Source: Yoonia sp. R2331 (GTDB lineage: Bacteria; Pseudomonadota; Alphaproteobacteria; Rhodobacterales; Rhodobacteraceae). Taken from it: a stretch of DNA of 64,000 nucleotides. Under the pieces are notes generated by a model. It saw only the letters and a list, made by a program, of their open reading frames with translations. It was not told the origin of the DNA and did no database searches. Shown piece by piece: positions 42,410-51,187 of this stretch (positions are counted from its first letter, which is position 1; every line of letters begins with the position of its first letter). The translations under genes and the position numbers were made by a program. The stretch is taken from contig NZ_JBGCUN010000002.1 in NCBI RefSeq assembly GCF_041103235.1, positions 248,001 to 312,000 of the forward strand, given 5' to 3'.

Positions 42410-43837
42410 ATGGCCGGGCAAAAGATGCTGAAATTCACGACCGTAGACCGCGACATGCCGGAAAAGCGTGCGCCCAATCTACGCCGCAGCGATTTCGCAG
42501 AGATTTACGCCGAGTACGCAACTGCCAAGGCCGAAGAGCAGGCCAGCCGCTGCAGCCAGTGCGGCGTGCCCTATTGTCAGTCGCATTGCCCGCTGCACAA
42601 CAACATCCCCGATTGGCTGCGCCTGACCGCCGAAGGGCGTCTGGAAGAGGCGTATGAGATCAGCCAAGCCACCAATACCTTCCCAGAGATTTGTGGCCGC
42701 ATTTGCCCGCAGGACCGCCTGTGCGAAGGCAACTGCGTGATCGAACAATCGGGCCACGGCACCGTCACCATCGGGTCCGTTGAAAAGTACATCACCGATA
42801 CCGCGTTTGAGGAAGGCTGGGTCAAGCCGATCCGCCCGCACACAGAGCGCGCGGAAAGCGTGGGCATCATTGGTGCCGGTCCCGGCGGCCTTGCCGCAGC
42901 GGATATGCTGCGCCGTCAGGGTGTGCAGGTCACGGTCTATGACCGCTATGATCGGGGTGGCGGTTTGCTGACCTACGGCATCCCAGGCTTCAAGCTTGAG
43001 AAAGACATCGTGATGCAGCGTATGGCGCAGTTGGAAGACGGCGGCGTGAAATTCGTGATGAATTGCAACGTGGGCGAAGACCTGAGCTTTGGCGCGATCC
43101 GCGGCGAACATGACGCGGTGCTGATCGCCACAGGTGTCTATAAATCAAGGGATTTGCCGGATGCGGATGCTGCCGGCATCGTGCGCGCGATCGACTATCT
43201 GACGGCCAGCAACCGCAAAAGCTTTGGTGATGAAGTTGCGGAATTTGATAGCGGTGAATTGAACGCACAGGGCAAGAAGGTCGTCGTCATCGGCGGCGGT
43301 GACACCGCGATGGACTGTGTGCGCACCGCGATCCGTCAAGGCGCTGAAAGCGTGAAGTGCCTGTATCGTCGCGACAAGGCTAACATGCCCGGATCGCAGC
43401 GCGAGGTGCAGAACGCAGAGGAAGAAGGCGTCGAATTTGTCTGGCTGTCCGCGCCCGCAGGATTCGAAGGCGATGCCGTCACCGGCGTGAACGTCAGCAA
43501 GATGCGTCTGGGCAAGCCCGACGCATCCGGCCGCCAGTTCCCCGAAGTGATCGAAGGTGCCGACTATGTTGAAGAGTCTGATCTGGTGATCAAGGCGCTG
43601 GGTTTTGAACCAGAGGACCTCCCTACGCTTTGGGGCGAGGACGCGCTGGAAGTGACCCGTTGGGGCACGATCAAGGCGGACTTTGGCACCGGCAAGACCA
43701 ACCTTGATGGGGTCTATGCCGCAGGCGACATCGTGCGCGGCGCAAGTCTTGTGGTCTGGGCCATTCGTGACGGGCGCGAAGCGGCAGAGGCGATCCTGGG
43801 CTATCTGGCCAACACGGATGCGGTGGCAGCGGAATGA
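42410..43837 (+). CDS. gltD: Glutamate synthase (NADPH) small subunit
   Basis: A 475-residue FAD- and iron-sulfur-containing subunit that passes electrons from NADPH to GltB. The N-terminal cysteine cluster CSQCGVPYCQSHCPLHNNIP, a first dinucleotide motif GIIGAGPGGLAAADMLRRQG (FAD), a second VVIGGGDTAMDCVRTA (NADPH), and GVYAAGDIVRGASLVVWAI are all present. The ATG at 42410 is preferred because GGAG lies 6 nt before it; an in-frame ATG at 42398 is the alternative. Unusually, two small genes separate it from gltB. Confidence 0.95.
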   Translation: MAGQKMLKFTTVDRDMPEKRAPNLRRSDFAEIYAEYATAKAEEQASRCSQCGVPYCQSHCPLHNNIPDWLRLTAEGRLEEAYEISQATNTFPEICGRICPQDRLCEGNCVIEQSGHGTVTIGSVEKYITDTAFEEGWVKPIRPHTERAESVGIIGAGPGGLAAADMLRRQGVQVTVYDRYDRGGGLLTYGIPGFKLEKDIVMQRMAQLEDGGVKFVMNCNVGEDLSFGAIRGEHDAVLIATGVYKSRDLPDADAAGIVRAIDYLTASNRKSFGDEVAEFDSGELNAQGKKVVVIGGGDTAMDCVRTAIRQGAESVKCLYRRDKANMPGSQREVQNAEEEGVEFVWLSAPAGFEGDAVTGVNVSKMRLGKPDASGRQFPEVIEGADYVEESDLVIKALGFEPEDLPTLWGEDALEVTRWGTIKADFGTGKTNLDGVYAAGDIVRGASLVVWAIRDGREAAEAILGYLANTDAVAAE

Positions 43838-43860
43838 CCCACCGCACGCCCCAAACCCGG

Positions 43861-43898
43861 ATGCACAAAGCATGCACATCCGATGCACATGCCATGCA
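43861..43898. repeat. 11-bp-phased ATGCACA array between gltD and the next gene
   Basis: ATGCACA starts at 43861, 43872 and 43883, and ATGCAAC at 43894: four units with an exact 11-bp period and variable fillers (AAGC, TCCG, TGCC, CCCG). The array lies between the gltD stop and the chosen start of the downstream gene. The same word and period occur at 14080-14108. Phasing by one helical turn suits stacked protein binding, or the array may be a small tandem duplication. Confidence 0.75.
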
Positions 43899-43935
43899 AC
43901 CCCGAAGCCAAACGCGCGTTAAGACTGCGGAACGC

Positions 43936-44625
43936 ATGCTGACCCTTTTGGTTTTTGTCGCCGCGATTTTCTGGGCCAACAGCCTGAAAGCGCAGGACCT
44001 TTTCAGCCTGCCCGCCGGGTGCGATGCCTTTGTCACGATCCAGAATGCCGACTGCAGCGTTGACCATAATTTCATATGTGCGGGCGACCCCGAGGGCCAC
44101 AAGCAGCGTGTCAGTCTGGATGAACAAGGCATGACCTATCTGGGCACCACGGATGACCAGACGCAGTGGATCAATTCCTTTCACCCGCTGACCGGCCACA
44201 CTGAACGGTTGGAAGACAACCCCGTAGATCGCGCCAATCTGGATGAGCTGATCCAGACCGGTCAGGACACCTATGACTTCAAAACCCTGTCGGATGAATT
44301 TGGCGTCACGCGCTATGTCGGGCAGGACGCGCTGACCGGGCGCGAGATCACGATTGATGACGTGACCCTGGCCGAGACGGAATACAACATCACCGCCTAT
44401 GCCGAGGACGGCACCGAGATCTGGCGGTCGTCAGGCAATGAGTTCATCAGCCGCAACTGGCGGATGTTCCTGTCGGGCGTTGGGACAATTGTGACGGCGT
44501 CGGATTCATTCGAGCGTGACGGACGCCCAGTCGAATTCATCTACCCCGGCGAGCCGGGATTCCTGAGCGCCAATCCCAAGCATGGCTGCGGCGTTGTGAT
44601 GTCCAGCTTTGAGGTGCTGGAATGA
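43936..44625 (+). CDS. Hypothetical secreted protein between gltD and gltB
   Basis: I do not recognise a family. From the ATG at 43936 the product has 229 residues and begins with a signal-peptide-like stretch (MLTLLVFVAAIFWANSLKAQ), so it is probably periplasmic. The mature part is acidic with several cysteines, including CDAFVTIQNADCSVDHNFIC. The frame is open back to an ATGA overlap with gltD at 43834, but that adds a repeat-encoded N-terminus ahead of the signal, so the later start is preferred. Its stop overlaps the GFA gene (ATGA). Confidence 0.7.
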   Translation: MLTLLVFVAAIFWANSLKAQDLFSLPAGCDAFVTIQNADCSVDHNFICAGDPEGHKQRVSLDEQGMTYLGTTDDQTQWINSFHPLTGHTERLEDNPVDRANLDELIQTGQDTYDFKTLSDEFGVTRYVGQDALTGREITIDDVTLAETEYNITAYAEDGTEIWRSSGNEFISRNWRMFLSGVGTIVTASDSFERDGRPVEFIYPGEPGFLSANPKHGCGVVMSSFEVLE

Positions 44626-45053
44626 CCAAGCGCGACGGTGCCTGTTTGTGCGGTGCGGTGCGCATCGCGGGGGATTTCGACGATACCTTGCAGGCCTGCC
44701 ATTGCGGCATGTGCCAGACCTGGACCGGCGGCGGGCCGCTTTATGCGGTCCGGGTCAAGGGTGACCTGCAGATCACCGGGCTTGAGGCCACGCAAAGCTA
44801 TTGCGCAAGCAAGTGGGGCGAGCGGGTGTTTTGCAGCACTTGTGGCGCCAACTTGTGGTGGAAGATGCAGGGCAAACCGGTGAGCTTTGTCGCCCCGGGG
44901 CTGTTTGCAGGTCAGGGCGGACTGACGCTGAGCGAAGAAATTTTTGTAGATCACCGCGCCGCGTGGATGGCAGAAGCACCGGGTGCCAGCCAGAGCACGG
45001 AAGCGGACGAGAAGGCCAAGTTAGAGGCCTATTTGAAAGGGCAAAACACATGA
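44622..45053 (+). CDS. GFA family protein (glutathione-dependent formaldehyde-activating-like)
   Basis: A 143-residue zinc-binding protein of the GFA/CENP-V fold. The cysteine ligands are ACLCGAVRI near the start, CHCGMC, and VFCSTCGANLWW. The family name comes from a Paracoccus protein linked to formaldehyde and glutathione, but most members have no known reaction. It overlaps both neighbours by ATGA, so gltD-hypothetical-GFA-gltB reads as one operon. Confidence 0.85.
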   Translation: MTKRDGACLCGAVRIAGDFDDTLQACHCGMCQTWTGGGPLYAVRVKGDLQITGLEATQSYCASKWGERVFCSTCGANLWWKMQGKPVSFVAPGLFAGQGGLTLSEEIFVDHRAAWMAEAPGASQSTEADEKAKLEAYLKGQNT

Positions 45054-48000
45054 CCACTTACGATGACAACTGGGTCGCTGCCGAAGAAGCAAAGCGCAAG
45101 TGGATGGCCGAGAATGGCCTGTATCGGGACGACGATGAACATGCGTCCTGTGGCGTGGGCCTTGTGGTGTCGATCGACGGCACTGCGTCCCGCGATGTGG
45201 TCGAAAAGGGTATCAATGCGTTGAAAGCGGTCTGGCACCGGGGTGCAGTCGATGCAGACGGCAAAACCGGCGACGGCGCAGGCATTCACGTGCAAATCCC
45301 AGAGCCGTTCTTTCAGGATCAGATCCGTCGCACGGGCCATGAGCCGATTGAAGGCGAGCGGATTGCCGTGGGCCAGATTTTCCTGCCGCGCACGGATTTT
45401 GGCGCGCAGGAACGCTGCCGGACCATCGTGGAAAGCGAAGTGCTGCGGCTGGGCCATTACATCTATGGCTGGCGTCATGTGCCGGTAAACAACGAGGTTC
45501 TGGGTGAAAAGGCCAATGCGACCCGCCCCGAGATCGAGCAAATCCTGATCCGCTGTGAAAAGGACATGACCGAGGAAGAGTTCGAGCGCGAGCTTTACAT
45601 CATTCGCCGCCGGATCGAGAAAGCGGCCGCAGGCATCGACCTTTATGTTTGTTCGCTGTCGTGCCGGTCGATCATCTACAAGGGCATGATGCTGGCTGAA
45701 CAGGTCGCGGTTTTCTACCCTGATCTGATGGACGAACGCTTTGAAAGCGCCTTTGCGATCTATCACCAGCGCTATTCCACCAACACATTCCCGCAGTGGT
45801 CGCTGGCCCAGCCATTCCGCATGTTGGCCCACAACGGTGAGATCAACACGCTCAAGGGTAACGTGAACTGGATGCGCAGCCATGAGATTCGCATGGCCTC
45901 TGCCGCCTTTGGTGAGATGGCCGAAGACATCAAGCCGATCATCCCGGCGGGCGCATCGGATTCGTCCGCATTAGACTCTGTTTTTGAGGTTCTGGTACGG
46001 GCTGGTCGGACAGCGCCGATGGCCAAGACGATGATGGTGCCGGAAAGCTGGTCCAAGCAGGCAGTTGAAATGCCGCAGGCCTGGCAGGACATGTATTCCT
46101 ATTGCAACGCGGTGATGGAGCCTTGGGATGGGCCGGCGGCGCTGGCGATGACCGATGGCCGTTGGGTCTGTGGCGGGCTGGACCGGAACGGCTTGCGCCC
46201 GCTGCGCTATGTCGTGACTGGCGATGGCCTGTTGGTGGCGGGGTCCGAGGTCGGCATGGTCGCGGTGGACGAATCCACCGTGGTCGAAAAAGGCGCGTTG
46301 GGTCCGGGGCAGATGATTGCCGTAGACATGCAAAAGGGACTGCTGTTTCACGACACCGAAATCAAGGACAAGCTGGCGCGCGCGCTACCGTTTGGCGATT
46401 GGGTCGAGAAGGTCACGAACCTCAACGACATGCTGCGCGACATCCCCGAGACGACGATCTACGAAGGCGCTGATCTGCGTCAGCGTCAGGTCGCAGCCGG
46501 TTACAGCATCGAGGAACTGGAACAGGTGCTGGCCCCGATGGCCGAAGACGGCAAGGAAATGATCGCCAGCATGGGTGACGACACGCCTAGCGCCGTGTTG
46601 TCCAAGACCTATCGCCCGCTCAGCCACTTTTTCCGCCAGAACTTTAGCCAGGTCACAAACCCGCCGATTGACTCACTTCGTGAAAGCCGGGTGATGTCGC
46701 TGAAAACGCGGTTCGGCAACCTTAAGAACGTGCTGGACGAAGACAGCAGCCAGACAGAGATTCTGGTGCTGGAAAGCCCCTTTGTCGCGAATGCGGAATT
46801 CGACGAGATGGTCAAACATTTCGGCGATGGCGTCGTGATGATTGATTGTACCTTTACCGAAGGGTCAGGTGCGCTGTCGCGCGGGCTTGCGCGTATCCGG
46901 AACGAGGCGGAAGATGCCGTGCGGTCCGGTGCTGGACACATCGTCCTGACCGATCAGCATCAGTCGGCCACGCGCGTTCCGATGCCGATGATCCTTGCCA
47001 CGAGCGCTGTGCATTCGGGGCTGACCAAGAAGGGGCTGCGCACCTTCTGTTCGATCAACGTGCGGTCGGCGGAATGTATTGATCCACATTACTTTGCTGT
47101 GCTGATTGGCTGCGGTGCTACCACGGTCAACGCCTATCTGGCGCAAGACAGCATCGCGGACCGTTTGCGCCGCGGTTTGATTGACGGAAATCTGACCGAC
47201 GCCTGCCGCCGCTACCGCGCGGCGATTGACGCCGGGTTGCTGAAAATCATGTCTAAGATGGGAATTAGTGTCCTGTCTTCCTATCGCGGCGGCCTGAACT
47301 TTGAAGCCGTTGGCCTGTCCCGCGCGATGGTCGCGGAATACTTCCCCGGGATGCACAGCCGGATTTCGGGCATCGGGACAAACGGCATTCAGACCAAGCT
47401 GGAAGAGGTGCATGCCAAGGGCTGGAAGCAGGGGCAGGATGTGCTGCCTATTGGTGGCTTCTACAAAGCGCGCCGGTCGGGCGAAAAGCACGCCTGGGAA
47501 GCGCAGACCATGCACATGATGCAGGCCGCGTGTAACCGCGCCAGCTATGAGATGTGGCAACAGTATTCCAAGGCGATGCAGTCCAACCCGCCGATCCATC
47601 TGCGCGATTTGTTGGCGATCAAGCCGCTGGGGACACCTGTTCCGATTGAAGAGGTCGAAAGCATCACCGCGATCCGCAAGCGGTTTGTGACACCGGGCAT
47701 GTCGCTGGGTGCGCTGTCGCCTGAGGCGCACCGGACGCTGTCGATTGCGATGAACCGGATTGGTGCAAAGTCCGACAGTGGCGAAGGTGGCGAAAGCCCC
47801 GATGATTTCACGCCGGAACCCAATGGCGACAATGCGAGTGCGAAGATCAAGCAGGTCGCCTCTGGCCGGTTTGGTGTGACAGCGGAATATCTGCTGGCCT
47901 GCGAAGAGCTGGAGATCAAAGTGGCGCAGGGGGCCAAGCCCGGTGAGGGCGGCCAGTTGCCGGGGATGAAGGTCACTGACCTGATCGCCAAGCTGCGGCA

Positions 48001-49573
48001 CTCGACCAAAGGGGTGACGCTGATTTCACCGCCGCCGCACCACGATATCTATTCGATCGAGGATCTTGCGCAGCTGATCTACGACCTCAAGCAGATCAAC
48101 CCGCGCTGTAAGGTGACGGTGAAGCTTGTGGCGTCATCTGGCGTTGGCACGATTGCCGCCGGTGTCGCCAAGGCGAAGGCCGATATCATCCTGATTTCGG
48201 GGCATAATGGCGGCACGGGTGCCTCACCCGGCACCTCGATCAAATACGCAGGTTTGCCGTGGGAAATGGGCCTGACAGAGGCGCATCAGGTGCTGGCGAT
48301 GAACAATCTGCGCGAGCGGATCACGCTCCGCACCGATGGTGGTTTGCGCACGGGCCGCGACATCGTGATGGCAGCAATGCTGGGGGCCGAGGAATACGGC
48401 ATCGGCACAGCCGCGCTGATCGCGATGGGTTGCATCATGGTGCGCCAGTGTCAGTCCAACACCTGCCCGGTGGGGGTCTGCACGCAGGATGAAGCGCTGC
48501 GCGACAAGTTCACCGGCAATGCCGACAAGGTGGTGAACCTGATCACTTTCTACGCCACAGAAGTTCGCGAAATCCTGGCAAGCATTGGTGCGCGGTCGCT
48601 GGATGAGGTGATTGGACGCGCCGATCTGTTGGCACAGGTCAGCCGTGGGTCCGCGCATCTGGATGATCTGGACCTGAACCCGCTGCTGATCACCGTCGAT
48701 GGGGCCAGCAAGATCACCTACAACCGTGACAAAGACCGCAACCCGGTCGATGACACGTTGGATGCGCAGATCGTCAAGGATGCGGACCGCTTCCTGAAGG
48801 ATGGCGAGAAGATGCAGCTGGAATATGCGGTGCAAAACACGCTGCGGACCATCGGCACGCGCACGTCGAGCCACATCGTGCAGGAACACGGGATGCGTAA
48901 CAATTTGCAACCCGATCACCTGACGGTAAAGCTGCGCGGTTCTGCCGGGCAAAGCCTTGGCGCCTTTGCGGTGCACGGGCTGAAGCTGGTCGTGTCGGGT
49001 GACGCCAACGACTATGTCGGTAAGGGTCTGTCGGGGGGTACCGTGGTGGTGCGTCCGCAGATGCAAAGCCCGCTGGTGGCGGCTGAGAATACGATCATCG
49101 GCAACACGGTGCTTTATGGTGCGACCGATGGGTACCTTTTTGCCGCGGGTCGCGCGGGTGAACGGTTTGCTGTGCGCAATTCGGGCGCAAATGTTGTGAT
49201 CGAGGGCTGCGGAACCAACGGCTGCGAATACATGACCGGCGGTGTCGCCGTGATTCTGGGCGAGATTGGTGCCAACTTTGGCGCAGGCATGACCGGCGGG
49301 ATGGCCTATCTTTACGATCCCGACGGGACCGCGCCTGCGTTGATGAACATGGAAACGCTGGTGACATGCCCCGTCACGGTCGACCACTGGGAGGCACAGT
49401 TGCGCGGGCTGGTCGCACAGCACGCAGAAGAGACCGGCAGCGTGAAAGCGGCTGAAATCCTTGCCAACTGGGAAGAAGCCCAGATGCACTTTATCCAAGT
49501 TTGCCCGAAAGAAATGTTGGTGCATCTGCCGGCACCGCTTAGCATCGAAGAAACAGCTATCCCTGCGGAATAG
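45050..49573 (+). CDS. gltB: Glutamate synthase (NADPH) large subunit
   Basis: A 1507-residue subunit that makes two glutamates from glutamine and 2-oxoglutarate. After a 33-residue propeptide, C34 (HASCGVGLV) becomes the N-terminal nucleophile of the class II glutaminase domain. The central and FMN-binding synthase domains follow; CIMVRQCQSNTCPVGVC holds the C-x5-C-x4-C [3Fe-4S] ligands. The C-terminal beta-helix (GTNGCEYMTGG) is complete. The ATG at 45050 overlaps the GFA stop, and an upstream extension to 44801 is the GFA gene in another frame. A hairpin terminator follows. Confidence 0.96.
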   Translation: MTTYDDNWVAAEEAKRKWMAENGLYRDDDEHASCGVGLVVSIDGTASRDVVEKGINALKAVWHRGAVDADGKTGDGAGIHVQIPEPFFQDQIRRTGHEPIEGERIAVGQIFLPRTDFGAQERCRTIVESEVLRLGHYIYGWRHVPVNNEVLGEKANATRPEIEQILIRCEKDMTEEEFERELYIIRRRIEKAAAGIDLYVCSLSCRSIIYKGMMLAEQVAVFYPDLMDERFESAFAIYHQRYSTNTFPQWSLAQPFRMLAHNGEINTLKGNVNWMRSHEIRMASAAFGEMAEDIKPIIPAGASDSSALDSVFEVLVRAGRTAPMAKTMMVPESWSKQAVEMPQAWQDMYSYCNAVMEPWDGPAALAMTDGRWVCGGLDRNGLRPLRYVVTGDGLLVAGSEVGMVAVDESTVVEKGALGPGQMIAVDMQKGLLFHDTEIKDKLARALPFGDWVEKVTNLNDMLRDIPETTIYEGADLRQRQVAAGYSIEELEQVLAPMAEDGKEMIASMGDDTPSAVLSKTYRPLSHFFRQNFSQVTNPPIDSLRESRVMSLKTRFGNLKNVLDEDSSQTEILVLESPFVANAEFDEMVKHFGDGVVMIDCTFTEGSGALSRGLARIRNEAEDAVRSGAGHIVLTDQHQSATRVPMPMILATSAVHSGLTKKGLRTFCSINVRSAECIDPHYFAVLIGCGATTVNAYLAQDSIADRLRRGLIDGNLTDACRRYRAAIDAGLLKIMSKMGISVLSSYRGGLNFEAVGLSRAMVAEYFPGMHSRISGIGTNGIQTKLEEVHAKGWKQGQDVLPIGGFYKARRSGEKHAWEAQTMHMMQAACNRASYEMWQQYSKAMQSNPPIHLRDLLAIKPLGTPVPIEEVESITAIRKRFVTPGMSLGALSPEAHRTLSIAMNRIGAKSDSGEGGESPDDFTPEPNGDNASAKIKQVASGRFGVTAEYLLACEELEIKVAQGAKPGEGGQLPGMKVTDLIAKLRHSTKGVTLISPPPHHDIYSIEDLAQLIYDLKQINPRCKVTVKLVASSGVGTIAAGVAKAKADIILISGHNGGTGASPGTSIKYAGLPWEMGLTEAHQVLAMNNLRERITLRTDGGLRTGRDIVMAAMLGAEEYGIGTAALIAMGCIMVRQCQSNTCPVGVCTQDEALRDKFTGNADKVVNLITFYATEVREILASIGARSLDEVIGRADLLAQVSRGSAHLDDLDLNPLLITVDGASKITYNRDKDRNPVDDTLDAQIVKDADRFLKDGEKMQLEYAVQNTLRTIGTRTSSHIVQEHGMRNNLQPDHLTVKLRGSAGQSLGAFAVHGLKLVVSGDANDYVGKGLSGGTVVVRPQMQSPLVAAENTIIGNTVLYGATDGYLFAAGRAGERFAVRNSGANVVIEGCGTNGCEYMTGGVAVILGEIGANFGAGMTGGMAYLYDPDGTAPALMNMETLVTCPVTVDHWEAQLRGLVAQHAEETGSVKAAEILANWEEAQMHFIQVCPKEMLVHLPAPLSIEETAIPAE

Positions 49574-49595
49574 GGTCTGTTTTTGCGAAAAATTG

Positions 49596-49627
49596 CGCCC
49601 CGTGGCTGACCGGCTGCGGGGCGTTTT
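49596..49627 (+). terminator. Rho-independent terminator after gltB
   Basis: CGCCCCG (49596-49602) pairs with CGGGGCG (49617-49623), with a 14-nt loop that can pair partly, followed by TTTT. It lies 23 nt after the gltB stop and before mtgA, marking the end of the gltD-gltB operon. Confidence 0.8.
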
Positions 49628-49664
49628 GCTTGACCCTGTGCGGGGCAAATGAGTTAAGAGGCCT

Positions 49665-50387
49665 ATGGCGAAGGCGAAGACATCCCGGAAAAAGAAAGCC
49701 GAGACACCCCGCAAGGGACCCTTGCGGCGCGTGACCGGGTGGTTTTGGCGTTTCATTGCGGGGGCGGTGCTGATGGTTGTCTTGCTGACGTTTCTTTATG
49801 CGCTGATCAATCCGCCCAGCACGCCCTATGCGTTGTCCGAAAGCCGCCGCCTTGGCGGGGTTGAGATGGACTGGGTTGCAATGGAAGACATCGCGCCGGT
49901 CATGGCGCGGTCCGCTGTTGCAGCAGAAGACGCCAATTTCTGCCTGCATTGGGGGCTGGATGTGGATGCGATCCAGACTGCGCTTGAGGCAGGGGGCAAT
50001 CGCGGCGCTTCGACCATTTCGCAGCAAGTCGTGAAGAATGTCTATCTGTGGCAGGGTCGATCGTGGTTGCGCAAATCAATGGAGGCCGTCTGGACCCCGC
50101 TGACCGAAGCGGTCTGGTCAAAGCGGCGAATTCTGGAGCTGTATCTGAACGTGGCCGAGTTCGACGAGGGTGTGTTTGGTGTGCAGGCGGCGGCGCAGCA
50201 TTACTTTGGCGTGGATGCGGCCGATCTGACCAATGTGCAGGCCGCACGGCTGGCGGCAATCCTGCCCGCGCCCAAGACGCGGTCAGCCGCGCAGCCCAGT
50301 GACGCGGTGCGCAGAAGGGCGGCGGGCATTCTAGATGGGGCGGCAACAATCGCTGCTGACGGGCGGGCAGCCTGTTTTGAGGATTGA
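49665..50387 (+). CDS. mtgA: Monofunctional biosynthetic peptidoglycan transglycosylase
   Basis: A 240-residue GT51 glycosyltransferase that polymerises lipid II into glycan strands. A basic N-terminus (KAKTSRKKKAETPRKGPLRR) precedes one transmembrane helix. The catalytic motif SAVAAEDANFCLHWGLD holds the essential Glu, and GASTISQQVVKNVYLW plus KRRILELYLNVAEFDEGVFG are the remaining GT51 motifs. There is no transpeptidase domain, so it is the monofunctional form. It fits with uppP and the L,D-transpeptidases elsewhere in the window. Confidence 0.94.
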   Translation: MAKAKTSRKKKAETPRKGPLRRVTGWFWRFIAGAVLMVVLLTFLYALINPPSTPYALSESRRLGGVEMDWVAMEDIAPVMARSAVAAEDANFCLHWGLDVDAIQTALEAGGNRGASTISQQVVKNVYLWQGRSWLRKSMEAVWTPLTEAVWSKRRILELYLNVAEFDEGVFGVQAAAQHYFGVDAADLTNVQAARLAAILPAPKTRSAAQPSDAVRRRAAGILDGAATIAADGRAACFED

Positions 50388-50439
50388 ACGCACGCGCGCC
50401 TTGCGGCATTGAAGATGGACCACCACCAAAGGGCAAACG

Positions 50440-51105
50440 ATGAACCGGCTTTATCATTATCCTCTGTCACCGTTTTCGCGCAAAGTGCGGCTGAGCCTTG
50501 CGGAAAAGAAGATCGAGGTCGAGCTGGTCGAAGAGCGGTATTGGGAAAAGGACACTGATTTCCTGCGCCGCAATCCCGCAGGCAAGGTACCGGTTCTGAA
50601 GATGGGCAACCGCACAATGGCCGATAGCACGGCGATTTGCGAATACATCGAAGAGGTGCATCCCAGCCCCGCGCTTTTGCCCAAAGACGCAGAAAGTCGA
50701 TACGAGGTGCGGCGGCTTGTGGGGTGGTTTGATGACAAGTTTTACGCGGAATGCACGCAAAAGCTGGTGGGCGAGCGGGTGTTTCGCAAGGTGATGGGAA
50801 CCGGATACCCCGACAGCACAAACGTCAAGGAAGGTGCCAAGGCGATCAAGTATCATCTGGATTACATGGCGCATCTGCTGGATCAGCGCCGGTGGTTGGC
50901 GGGCAACGACATGAGCCTGGCCGATTTCGCCGCTGCCGCACAGTTGAGCTGTTTGGACTATATCTCGGACGTGGATTGGAACCGGTCAGAGGTGGTGAAG
51001 GATTGGTATGCCAAGATCAAATCGCGGCCCGCGTTCCGGTCATTGCTGGCCGATCAGGTGCCAGGGTTTCCGCAGCCGGGGCATTATGCGGACCTTGATT
51101 TTTGA
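50440..51105 (+). CDS. Glutathione S-transferase family protein
   Basis: A 221-residue two-domain GST. The thioredoxin-like N-terminal domain starts LYHYPLSPFSRKVRLSLAEK, where SPFSRKVR is the glutathione-site loop, and NPAGKVPVL with DSTAICEYIEE are the cis-proline and glutathione-binding motifs. The helical C-terminal domain contains LAGNDMSLADFAAAAQLSCL. The substrate is not evident. It is followed by a GC-rich hairpin repeat that runs into the queG start. Confidence 0.88.
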   Translation: MNRLYHYPLSPFSRKVRLSLAEKKIEVELVEERYWEKDTDFLRRNPAGKVPVLKMGNRTMADSTAICEYIEEVHPSPALLPKDAESRYEVRRLVGWFDDKFYAECTQKLVGERVFRKVMGTGYPDSTNVKEGAKAIKYHLDYMAHLLDQRRWLAGNDMSLADFAAAAQLSCLDYISDVDWNRSEVVKDWYAKIKSRPAFRSLLADQVPGFPQPGHYADLDF

Positions 51106-51142
51106 TCTTTGGCGGGGGGGCCCGCCCCCCCACCCCTTTTTC

Positions 51143-51187
51143 GGGGGCTTTGCCCCCGGACCCCCAGGATATTTTTGGCCAGAAGAA
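51143..51187. repeat. Dispersed hairpin repeat, copy 1 (before queG)
   Basis: GGGGGCTTTGCCCCCG (51143-51158) forms a tight hairpin, then CCCCCAGGAT and a T-rich stretch lead into GGCCAGAAGAA (ending 51187). A near-identical block occurs at 58853-58909. The AGAAG at its end is the only plausible ribosome site for queG, whose ATG begins at the last base of the block. A G7/C7 run at 51113-51130 lies just upstream and may add to the folding. Confidence 0.7.

Noticed and set aside
43861-43898. CRISPR-like array
   Set aside because: The period is 11 bp with 4-nt variable fillers; there are no 25-40 bp repeats, no spacers and no cas genes.
43834-43935. Start of the gltD-downstream gene at the ATGA overlap with gltD
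   Set aside because: It would place 34 polar, repeat-encoded residues before an evident signal peptide; the ATG at 43936 is the better start, though the longer form is not excluded.
48224-49756. Very long minus-strand frame opposite gltB (510 codons), and similar ones opposite the ABC exporters (6154-7479), the AlgQ-like gene (31231-32709, plus strand) and dxs (61585-62637)
   Set aside because: High GC at third codon positions keeps the antisense frames open. The sense strands carry unmistakable enzyme or transporter motifs, and the antisense products look like shadows.
51113-51130. G7/C7 inverted run after the GST gene as an independent element
   Set aside because: It is a simple homopolymer pair next to the dispersed hairpin repeat and cannot be told apart from ordinary GC-rich drift.
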